Origin: Bacillota bacterium
GTDB taxonomy: Bacteria; Bacillota; Bacilli; Paenibacillales; NBRC-103111
DNA: 64,000 bases
Direction of reading: 5' to 3'
Assembly (NCBI GenBank): GCA_023388055.1
Contig: JAEWGW010000003.1
Span: 62,001 to 126,000, forward strand
The position numbers and the translations under genes were made by a program. Positions 23,076 through 30,133 of the stretch are shown in pieces (positions within the stretch are counted from its first letter, which is position 1; each line of letters begins with the position of its first letter). The notes beneath the pieces are model-generated. The model was not told the origin of the DNA. It saw only the letters and a list, made by a program, of their open reading frames with translations, and searched no databases.

Positions 23076-23894
23076 ATGGAACTTTCATTGAGCATGTGGA
23101 GCGTCCACCGGACCGTGAGAGAAAACGGCTGGACCGTACTGGACTTTGTAGATTTTTGCAATAAGGAAGGCATTAAGCAGGTCGAGCTGTTGAATGTATT
23201 CTGGAAAAATGCCGCCATTGAGCTGCCCACCGTGGTGGCCGCCTTGAAGAACAAGGGCATCCGGGCTTCCAGCTATGCCGTTGCCAATGATTTCGCCAAG
23301 GACAATGCCGAGGAACGCAAGGCCGCCCTCCAGGAAATTCTGGATGCCATTCCAGTGGCGCAAGCGCTGGGCGTAAAGGTCATCCGGGTATTTTCCGGGA
23401 ATCTGACAGAACATGTAACCTACGACAATGCCTTGGGCTGGATTGTAGAGGGTTTGAGCGCAGCTGCGGAAGCGGCGGGCAAAGCAGGCATCACCCTTTG
23501 TCTGGAGAACCACGGCAAGCTCGCCGGAAGCGGCGTTCAGGTGAAGGCGATTCTGGACCGGGTGAATTCCCCTTATCTGAAATCCACCTTCGATACCGGC
23601 AACTTCCTGCTGGTGGATGAGGAGCCGTTGACAGCGCTGGACGTACTGCTGGACGAGGTGGCGCATGTGCATTTCAAGGATTTTGTGCGGCTGCCGGAGG
23701 GACGTTACAAATCGCTGGCCGGAACCTCCTTTGAAGGGGTCAGCCTGGGGCTGGGCGATGTGGATTTGGCGGAGATTGTCCGCCGTTTGAAGGCGCGAGG
23801 CTATGAAGGCGCGTATGTGCTGGAGTATGAGGGGCTGGGCAGCGAGGCCGAGGGCATCCGCAAGAGCTACGAGTTTTTCAGCACACTGGTGTAA
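23076..23894 (+). CDS. sugar phosphate isomerase/epimerase (AP endonuclease family 2 TIM barrel)
   Basis: 272-aa cytoplasmic TIM-barrel enzyme of the xylose isomerase-like/IolE/IolI superfamily. Metal and substrate residues of the family are visible: LCLENHGK (Glu near residue 149), STFDTGNF (Asp near 174), HVHFKDF (His near 204) and the terminal Glu in YVLEYEG. ATG 23076 is used because AAGGAGG lies 5 nt upstream; an earlier in-frame ATG (23058) lacks a site. It heads a set of sugar-metabolism genes on the same strand, separated from the next one by repeat element C. The substrate is unknown. Confidence 0.85.
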   Translation: MELSLSMWSVHRTVRENGWTVLDFVDFCNKEGIKQVELLNVFWKNAAIELPTVVAALKNKGIRASSYAVANDFAKDNAEERKAALQEILDAIPVAQALGVKVIRVFSGNLTEHVTYDNALGWIVEGLSAAAEAAGKAGITLCLENHGKLAGSGVQVKAILDRVNSPYLKSTFDTGNFLLVDEEPLTALDVLLDEVAHVHFKDFVRLPEGRYKSLAGTSFEGVSLGLGDVDLAEIVRRLKARGYEGAYVLEYEGLGSEAEGIRKSYEFFSTLV

Positions 23895-23925
23895 AAAACT
23901 GCCGGGAAGCGGGCACCTCGCCCTC

Positions 23926-24110
23926 CTAACGGACACCAGAGACCTTATTCCGCTCAAATTGGCCTCCTTCGCATTCTAACGGACTCAGCAGCCGCTATTG
24001 GGAACTTTTGAGCCGAATTGGTCCAGTTGATGCCTCCATAAGCGCGCTGGTGTCCGTTAGTTGCCGGAATAGGCGTTTTTCATCAGAATAACGCACCTAC
24101 GGTCCGTTAG
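23926..24110. repeat. four-box intergenic element C (185 bp)
   Basis: Forward boxes start at 23926 (CTAACGGACACCAG...CTTATT) and 23976 (CTAACGGACTCAG...GCTATT). Inverted copies end at 24060 and 24110. Both offsets are 50 bp. Box 1 and the reverse complement of box 3 share the first 14 bases. It lies between the epimerase and FAD oxidoreductase genes, 32 nt after the epimerase stop codon. Confidence 0.85.
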
Positions 24111-24380
24111 CCCAAAGAGTTGCGCACACTTCATCGTTTGCAGTCCCCTGTCAGAGCAGCAGCAACGCGAAAAACGGCGGCATAATGCAGTCAACGGTTT
24201 TGCGGCCATCCGACACTTGAACAATAACGGCCGGCGGTGAATGCCTCCCGCCTTCCGACCGACTATAACGTTTGGAGGCTGTCAGGAAAAGCATGTGCTT
24301 TCGAAGCTGCGTTTGCTAGCGCAAACGCTTAGCACCGCTTTTTTCCTGACAGCTCCTTACGGCAAAAGGAGACAGCTTGA
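24111..24380 (+). other. leader region with large hairpin ahead of the FAD oxidoreductase gene
   Basis: At 24274-24292 GGAGGCTGTCAGGAAAAGC can pair with 24337-24355 (GCTTTTTTCCTGACAGCTCC) in an almost perfect 17-bp stem. The enclosed loop contains GCGTTTGC-TAGC-GCAAACGC (24309-24328), a perfect 8-bp inverted repeat like a LacI-family operator. The descending arm contains six Ts. It could be an attenuator, a terminator for upstream transcription, or a repressor site; the start codon is 26 nt downstream. Confidence 0.55.
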
Positions 24381-25958
24381 ATGGAACGTAACCTCTACGC
24401 GGACATTGCCATCCTGGGCGGCGGCACCGGCGGCGTCGCGGCCGCATTGGCGGCTGCCAAAGCGGGCAAGCAGGTCATCATGACCGAAGAAACCGACTGG
24501 GTCGGCGGCCAGCTGACCAGTCAGGCGGTGCCCCCGGATGAGCATCCCTGGATCGAATCCTTTGGCTGTACGACCAGCTACCGGCTTTTCCGGGAGGGCG
24601 TACGGCAGTATTACCGGGACCACTTCCCCCTGACGCCGGACGCTGCCTCCAACCCCCGGCTGAACCCCGGCAGCGGTATTGTCAGCCGCCTGTGCCATGA
24701 GCCCCGCGCTGCCTTGGCGGTGCTCCAGGACATGCTGGCGCCCTATGTGCACAGCGGGCGCATCCGGATTCTCCACCGCTACCGGATCGAAGCGGCGGAG
24801 ACAGACGGTGACAAGGTAACATCGGTCACCGTCAAGCACTTGGACAGCGGCGACACCGCCCGGCTATCGGCGTCATTCTATATCGACGCCACCGAATGCG
24901 GCGATCTCCTGCCTAAGGCCGGGATCGAATATGTCACCGGCGCCGAAAGCCGGGCGGAAACCGGCGAACCCCACGCAGTGGACGGGGACGCCCAGCCGAT
25001 GGATATGCAAAGCTTCACCTATTGCTTCGCGGTGGACTATCTGGAGAACGAGAACCACACCATCCCGAAGCCGGAGATGTACGATTTCTGGCGCAGCTAT
25101 AAGGCCGACTTCTGGCCGGACCGGCTGCTCAGCCTTACCGGCGTAAAACCCTCCACCATGGAAAAGGTGGACTACGAGCTTTTTCCCAATGCGGAAGGGA
25201 AATTCCCCTTGTTTGCATACCGGCAGATTCTTGACCGGTGGCACTTCCGGCTAGGTCTGTTCAACAGCTCTATCTCGCTGATCAACTGGCCCCAGAACGA
25301 TTATTGGCTGGGCGGGATTATCGACGTGACGGAGGAGGAGCGGCAGAAGCATCTGTATGAGGCGAAGCAGCTGAGCCTGTCTCTTCTGTACTGGCTGCAG
25401 ACGGAAGCCCCCCGCCCCGACGGCAAAACCGGCTACCCCGGCCTGCGCCTGCGTCCCGATGTCACGGGAACCGAGGATGGCCTGGCCATGTATCCGTACA
25501 TCCGGGAATCCCGGCGGATCAAGGCCCAGTTTACCGTGCTGGAGCAGCATGTAGCTACGGATTGCCGTCCCGACGGCAAGGCCGAGGAGTTTTTTGACAG
25601 TGTGGGTGTGGGCTGTTACCGCATCGACCTGCATCCCAGCACCCAAGGTGTGCCGTATATCGATATTTCCTCCCTGCCCTTCCAGATTCCGCTGGGCAGT
25701 CTGATTCCAGTGCGGGTGACCAACGTGCTGGCCGCCGCCAAAAATATCGGCGTCACCCATATCACGAACGGCTGCTACCGTCTCCACCCGGTGGAATGGA
25801 ATATCGGCGAAGCGGCAGGCTACTGCGCCAGCTATTGCCTGGATAAAGGCTTTACCCCCAAGGACCTGCGGGATTTCGCGCCGGAGCTGGCCAGCTTCCA
25901 GCAGCTACTTGTCCGTGAGGGTGTAGAGCTGAAGTGGCCCGCACTGCGGCCGGTGTAA
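24381..25958 (+). CDS. FAD-dependent oxidoreductase (FAD_oxidored, PF12831 family)
   Basis: 525-aa soluble flavoenzyme. The N-terminus has the dinucleotide-binding motif GGGTGGVAAALAAA (residues about 13-26), followed by MTEETDWVGGQLTSQAVPPDE, in which the GGQ turn is typical of this family. FYIDATECGDLLPKAG (about 170-185) is the second FAD motif and THITNGCYRLHPVEWNIGEAAG near residue 470 closes the FAD site. Such enzymes occur in sugar and polysaccharide clusters, where they probably oxidise a sugar or uronic acid derivative. ATG 24381 has AAAGGAG upstream. Neighbouring epimerases and a dehydrogenase support a catabolic role; the substrate is unknown. Confidence 0.85.
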   Translation: MERNLYADIAILGGGTGGVAAALAAAKAGKQVIMTEETDWVGGQLTSQAVPPDEHPWIESFGCTTSYRLFREGVRQYYRDHFPLTPDAASNPRLNPGSGIVSRLCHEPRAALAVLQDMLAPYVHSGRIRILHRYRIEAAETDGDKVTSVTVKHLDSGDTARLSASFYIDATECGDLLPKAGIEYVTGAESRAETGEPHAVDGDAQPMDMQSFTYCFAVDYLENENHTIPKPEMYDFWRSYKADFWPDRLLSLTGVKPSTMEKVDYELFPNAEGKFPLFAYRQILDRWHFRLGLFNSSISLINWPQNDYWLGGIIDVTEEERQKHLYEAKQLSLSLLYWLQTEAPRPDGKTGYPGLRLRPDVTGTEDGLAMYPYIRESRRIKAQFTVLEQHVATDCRPDGKAEEFFDSVGVGCYRIDLHPSTQGVPYIDISSLPFQIPLGSLIPVRVTNVLAAAKNIGVTHITNGCYRLHPVEWNIGEAAGYCASYCLDKGFTPKDLRDFAPELASFQQLLVREGVELKWPALRPV

Positions 25959-26060
25959 GTTCTTCGTCCTCCCGATTACCGCGTCCGCTTCGGCTTGGCG
26001 GATGCATATATCTTTTTTATAAGAAGCAGTCCCAACCCACTAATTCATGAGGTGATCCAC

Positions 26061-27125
26061 ATGAGCGGCAAAATCCGCATCGGCGTTATTGGCGCCGGCT
26101 CCATTTCCGAAATGCACTTCAGCTCCTACTCCAAAAATCCCGACGCTGTCCTGACTGCTGTCTGTGATCTGAAGGAAGAACGCGCCAAGGCTAAGGCTGA
26201 AAAGTACAATATCCCTAACATTTACACCGACTATCACGAACTTCTCGCCAACCCGGACATTGATGCGGTGAGCATCTGCACCTGGAACAACAGCCATGCC
26301 GAAATCAGCATCGCCGCCCTCAAAGCAGGCAAAAACGTGCTGTGTGAAAAGCCCCTGTGCAAAACCGTCGAGGAAGCGCTGGCAGTAGAGCAAGCCGTGA
26401 AGGAATCCGGCAAAACCCTGCATGTTGGTTTTGTCCGCCGATATGCCTCCAATACCCGGATCGTCAAATCCTTTATGGATGAGGGCGAAATCGGTCCTAT
26501 CTACTATGCCAAGGCCTCCTGTATCCGCAAGCTGGGCAACCCCGGCGGCTGGTTCTCCGATGTGGAGCGCTCCGGCGGCGGCCCGCTGATCGATGTGGGC
26601 GTCCATGTTATCGACCTCTGCTGGTACCTGATGGGCAAACCCAAGGTGAAATCCATCAGCGGCAACACCTACAACCGTCTGGGCAACCGGGCCAATGTGA
26701 AGAACCTGCGCTTTTACAAGGCGGCGGATTACAATGCGGAGCTGAACACTGTTGAGGATATGGCCAATGCCCTGATCCGTTTCGAAAATGGCGCCTCCCT
26801 CATCGTGGATGTGAGCTTCACCCTTCATGCCAAGGAAGATGAGCTGACCGTTAAGCTGTTCGGTGAAAAAGGCGGCGTAGAGCTGGAGCCCAAGCTGACT
26901 TTGATTACGGAAAAGCATGACACCATCCTCAATTCCACACCGCAAATCGATAATCTGTCCTTCGATTTTGTGTCCGGCTTCCAGGACGAAATGAATTTCT
27001 TTATCGAGGTATGCCAAGGCACCAAAACCACCCTGAGCCCGGTGGAGGACGGCGTGGAAATCATGAAGATTCTCTGCGGCGTGTATGAATCCGCCCGTCT
27101 CGGCAAGGAAATTTATTTTGATTAA
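26061..27125 (+). CDS. Gfo/Idh/MocA family NAD(P)-dependent sugar dehydrogenase
   Basis: 354-aa cytoplasmic oxidoreductase. The Rossmann motif IGVIGAGSISEMH is at residues 7-19; NVLCEKPLCKT (about 95-105) holds the conserved EKP lysine and GGGPLIDVGVHVIDLCWYL (about 173-191) the catalytic DxGxHxxD motif. Family members oxidise cyclitols or sugars at a ring hydroxyl. ATG 26061 has GAGGTGAT 5 nt upstream; a longer open frame lacks a site. It precedes a second epimerase by 33 nt, so the two are co-transcribed. The inositol/keto-sugar style gene set suggests catabolism of a sugar released by the nearby polysaccharide enzymes. Confidence 0.92.
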   Translation: MSGKIRIGVIGAGSISEMHFSSYSKNPDAVLTAVCDLKEERAKAKAEKYNIPNIYTDYHELLANPDIDAVSICTWNNSHAEISIAALKAGKNVLCEKPLCKTVEEALAVEQAVKESGKTLHVGFVRRYASNTRIVKSFMDEGEIGPIYYAKASCIRKLGNPGGWFSDVERSGGGPLIDVGVHVIDLCWYLMGKPKVKSISGNTYNRLGNRANVKNLRFYKAADYNAELNTVEDMANALIRFENGASLIVDVSFTLHAKEDELTVKLFGEKGGVELEPKLTLITEKHDTILNSTPQIDNLSFDFVSGFQDEMNFFIEVCQGTKTTLSPVEDGVEIMKILCGVYESARLGKEIYFD

Positions 27126-27158
27126 GAGACTGCGGTGAATAAAAAGGAGGGTCATCCC

Positions 27159-28049
27159 ATGGGGGAAACCAAAGTGCGCATCGGCAATCCCATCGGCGTT
27201 ATCGTGGACAGCTTCGGTGTGGGTGTCCGTGAAGGGCTGCGGAAGGCCAAGGAGGTTGGCGCAGACGGGGTGCAAATCTATGCCGTTTCCGGCGAGATGG
27301 ACCCGGACAATCTGGATGCAGCCGCCCGTAAGGAGCTGAAGGCATATATCGCTTCACTGGGCCTGGAGATCAGCGCTCTCTGCGGCGACCTGGGTGGCCA
27401 CGGCTTCCAGGATAAAACCGAAAATCCGGCCAAGGTGGAAAAGTCCAAACGCATTCTCGACCTGGCTCTGGATCTGGGCACCAACGTGGTCACTACCCAC
27501 ATCGGCATTGTGCCGGAGGATAAGGACAGCGATGTGTATAAGGCCATGCAGGCGGCCTGCAGAGAGCTGAATGAATATGCCGTTAGCCGAAATGCTTTTT
27601 TCGCCATCGAAACCGGACCGGAGCGGGCGGCCCACCTGAAGGAGTTCCTGGATTCCCTGGGCGGCAAAGGGGTATCCGTCAACTTTGACCCGGCCAACAT
27701 GGTGATGGTCACCGGCGATGATCCGGTGGAGGGCGTGAAGCTGCTGCGGGATTATGTGGTGCACACCCATGTGAAGGACGGGGTCCGGCTGAAGGAAATA
27801 GATCCTCGCCTGGTGTACGGAGCGTTGGGCTTCGAGCCGATGGACCATGCCAAGATCGCCGTGATGGTGAGCTCCGGCGAGTTTTTCCGGGAGGTGCCTC
27901 TGGGCGAGGGCAAGGTGGACTTTGATGCCTACTTCGCCGCATTGGCAGAGATTGGCTACAAGGGCTACCTCACCATCGAACGTGAGGTAGGCGCCAACCC
28001 CGGAGAGGACATCCGCCGGGCAGTGCAGTTCATCAAGGGCTACCGGTAA
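27159..28049 (+). CDS. sugar phosphate isomerase/epimerase (TIM barrel)
   Basis: 296-aa xylose-isomerase-like TIM barrel, distinct from the 23076-23894 protein. Metal-site residues are visible in FFAIETG (Glu near residue 151), VNFDPANM (Asp near 179), VHTHVKDG (His near 207) and LTIEREVG (Glu near 277). ATG 27159 has AAAAAGGAGG 8 nt upstream. It is the last gene of this cluster and is followed by a strong terminator at 28148-28194. Works presumably with the dehydrogenase upstream, whose keto product it could isomerise. Confidence 0.87.
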   Translation: MGETKVRIGNPIGVIVDSFGVGVREGLRKAKEVGADGVQIYAVSGEMDPDNLDAAARKELKAYIASLGLEISALCGDLGGHGFQDKTENPAKVEKSKRILDLALDLGTNVVTTHIGIVPEDKDSDVYKAMQAACRELNEYAVSRNAFFAIETGPERAAHLKEFLDSLGGKGVSVNFDPANMVMVTGDDPVEGVKLLRDYVVHTHVKDGVRLKEIDPRLVYGALGFEPMDHAKIAVMVSSGEFFREVPLGEGKVDFDAYFAALAEIGYKGYLTIEREVGANPGEDIRRAVQFIKGYR

Positions 28050-28147
28050 GCGGCGCGGTTAATAACCAGCGGCAAACAGAACCCGGCGTCTCAGTTGTCC
28101 GGTGCCAGGCGGTTGAGTTGAGCCGCTCCATCCATACGCCTGTCAAT

Positions 28148-28194
28148 AAGCTGTCCCGAAGCAGATCCAACTCTGCCGGTGGACAGCTTTTTTT
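28148..28194 (+). terminator. intrinsic terminator ending the sugar cluster
   Basis: AAGCTGTCC (28148-28156) pairs with GGACAGCTT (28181-28189), with an inner GCAGA/TCTGC helper stem, followed by a run of seven Ts. Confidence 0.88.
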
Positions 28195-28244
28195 ATTGGC
28201 GAGCTCCCTTCTCCCTCAGACCAGCGCATCCCCCAAAGCTGATC

Positions 28245-28429
28245 CTAACGGACTCACGTTCCGCTATTTCCCTCAAAACAACACTTTCTTCACTTTCACG
28301 GACACACGTTCCGCTATTTGCCCAAAATCCACTCGAAATACCTCCGCCACAGCCGAATAAGGGCTCTGGAGTCCGCGAAAACTCAAATCTCCGGCTTTTT
28401 GCTCAAATAGCGTCTCTCCTGTCCGTTAG
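28245..28429. repeat. four-box intergenic element D (185 bp)
   Basis: Forward boxes start at 28245 (CTAACGGACTC...CCGCTATTT) and 28295 (TTCACGGACAC...CCGCTATTTG). Inverted copies end at 28379 (degenerate) and 28429. Both offsets are 50 bp. Box 2 and the reverse complement of box 4 share ACGGACA and CGCTATTTG. It lies between two convergent genes, 51 nt after the upstream terminator. Confidence 0.82.
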
Positions 28430-28564
28430 TTTGAAGTATGAATCCGACTCCTACACCTCTCCCACTCCGCCTTAAACCTGCAGCTCCCCATGATCCAGCT
28501 ACAGTTCAACGTTGTTTCAACCAAAGTGGGCGCTCTCCTTTTCATTCCAGCCTTTCCTCGTCTG

Positions 28565-29216
28565 TTATGTGCGAAGAGTAAATGTCCGGAACCGCTGATT
28601 GCCGCTCGCTACCATCATGACCTGAAGCTCTACCAGACGGTGCAGAATGCGCCGGGCATGGCGGTCGCTGACCCGAAGATGCTCCTCCAGCTCCAGCGGC
28701 GATAAGGGCACCGGCTTACGGCGGGCCAGCCGAACCGCTTCCGCCTCCAGCCAATTCAGAGAAGATGGAGCCTCCGTTGCGAGAAATCTGCCGATAAACG
28801 CCAGCACCAGCTGCTGACACTGTTTGGGCTCCTCCACAATGGACAAATAGGCCACCGGCAACAGCACCCAGCCATCCAACGCCAACAAGCTGTGCCGCCG
28901 GCACAGATCCTTAAAGCGCCGCACATCCAGATCCCGGGCATGGGGACCGTAGCCCTGGATCTCAATGCCGCCTTTAGCTCCACGCGGCATATAAGCCAGA
29001 TCCAAATAACGGTACCCGTTGGCGAAATCCCGAACCTCCCACTCCGGCTCCAGGTAATCAAAGTGCCCTACCGCCGGAAACCAGACCTGCCGCAAAAACT
29101 CCACCGTACCCATGTCCCAGTCCCTTCTCCAAAAGCTCCCTTCTCCGCGGATTATCCATTTCTCTCCGGATGGCCCCATCCAGCCACATCGTATAACAAT
29201 CGTCAAAATGTCCCAT
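28565..29216 (-). pseudogene. PD-(D/E)XK nuclease-like/winged-helix protein, frameshifted near 29108
   Basis: The main reading frame encodes a DUF559/Vsr-like nuclease fold: RYLDLAYMP, then GIEIQGYGPHARDLD and LLALDGWVLLPVAY, with Asp and Glu in the PD-(D/E)XK order. A C-terminal winged helix follows (PLSPLELEEHLRVSDRHARR). This pairing is a family I know from Paenibacillus, usually annotated only as a DNA-binding regulator. Its natural N-terminus is in another frame: ATG 29216 has GAGGAGG 9 nt upstream and reads LDGAIRREMDNPRRRELLEK up to CATGGG at 29114-29109, after which one extra base (T of minus strand, 29108) is needed to rejoin the frame at TVEFLRQVWFPAVGH. Either a decayed gene, programmed shift or sequencing error. 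Confidence 0.72.
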
Positions 29217-29384
29217 TTACCGTCGCCTCCTCTGTATTCCATACAAACAAAAAGCCGCCAGCGCATTGACCCGGACAATCCGGCTCAACGGCAAGCGGCG
29301 TGTACTTCACGACCTTGTTTGGGAACATTATACAGTAAATCCCACTAGGGGCACAACAAATATTTGGATCGGATGGTTCGGGCG

Positions 29385-29474
29385 GTTGGTGCGATCAGTG
29401 GCTCGGTCAGTTGGTGCGATCAGTAGCTCGGTGAGTTGGTGCGATCAGTAGCTCGGTCAGTTGGTGCAATCAGT
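29385..29474. repeat. 25-bp tandem repeat, about 3.6 copies
   Basis: Units starting at 29385, 29410, 29435 and 29460 begin GTTGGTGCGATCAGTNGCTC. Head-to-tail without spacers. Upstream of the frameshifted gene. Confidence 0.9.
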
Positions 29475-29510
29475 CAGTTTCATTAGTCATCAGGATCTAT
29501 TGGTTCGGTT

Positions 29511-29596
29511 GTCGGTTCCGTCAGTCGGTTCCATCAGTCGGTTCCGTCAGTCGGTTCCGTCAGTCGGTTCCATCAGTCGGTTCCGTCAGTCGGTTC
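29511..29596. repeat. 13-bp tandem repeat, about 6.6 copies
   Basis: Six full units of GTCGGTTCCRTCA (29511-29588) plus a partial one, with R alternating between G and A. The adjacent 25-bp array is of related composition (GGT/CAG-rich). Confidence 0.92.
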
Positions 29597-29649
29597 GTTG
29601 GTTCCGTCTGTTGGCCCGTTCAAATAAGTTTTTCCCTCCAGTCCAAAAC

Positions 29650-29834
29650 CTAACGGACCCACAGTGCGCTATTTACTCAAAATCACTCTTTTTCAGCATT
29701 TCGCGGACACACGGTACGTTATTCGGTCATGGCGGGCAGAAAACCCTGCTCACCCATCAAAATAGAGGCTCCTGGGTCCGTAAAAATCGAAAAGCAGGGT
29801 ATTTTGCCAAAATAACGTCTCCTGAGTCCGCAAC
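29650..29834. repeat. four-box intergenic element E (185 bp)
   Basis: Forward boxes start at 29650 (CTAACGGACCC...GCGCTATTT) and 29700 (TTCGCGGACAC...ACGTTATT). Inverted copies end at 29784 and 29834. Both offsets are 50 bp. Box 1 matches the reverse complement of box 3 best (CGGACCCA) and box 2 that of box 4 (TTGCGGAC and ACGTTATT). Confidence 0.83.
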
Positions 29835-30012
29835 GCAGGGCCGCCCCCTATCTTTCCGCCAACTTGTCTCTTCGCTAGTCATCTCCCCACCAAACTTGTC
29901 TCCTAGCCCTCATCTCATTAGCCACTCATCTCTCGGCTAGCTTTCCTTTTCCGCCAACTCAGCTCTTTGCCCTCGCTCCATCAACCCTCCGGTTCTCCCC
30001 GTCTCTTCCCCC

Positions 30013-30084
30013 CTCCAGTTCTCCAATTCTCCGCACCTCCAGTTCTCCGATTCTCCGCACCTCCAGTTCTCCGATTCTCGGCAC
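30013..30084. repeat. 24-bp tandem repeat, three copies
   Basis: Units at 30013, 30037 and 30061 each begin CTCCAGTTCTCC. Pyrimidine-rich, ending about 50 bp before the 3' end of the adjacent glycosidase-like gene. The surrounding 29835-30012 is C/T-rich low-complexity sequence without a gene. Confidence 0.88.
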
Positions 30085-30133
30085 CTCCGGCTCTACGCCA
30101 CTCTCTCCGGCTCTCCGCCACTTAACCACGCTC

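Noticed and set aside
28565..29278. Reading the nuclease-like gene as intact from an upstream start at 29278
   Set aside because: The upstream part in that frame has no ribosome binding site and no family similarity, whereas the alternate frame from 29216 has both.
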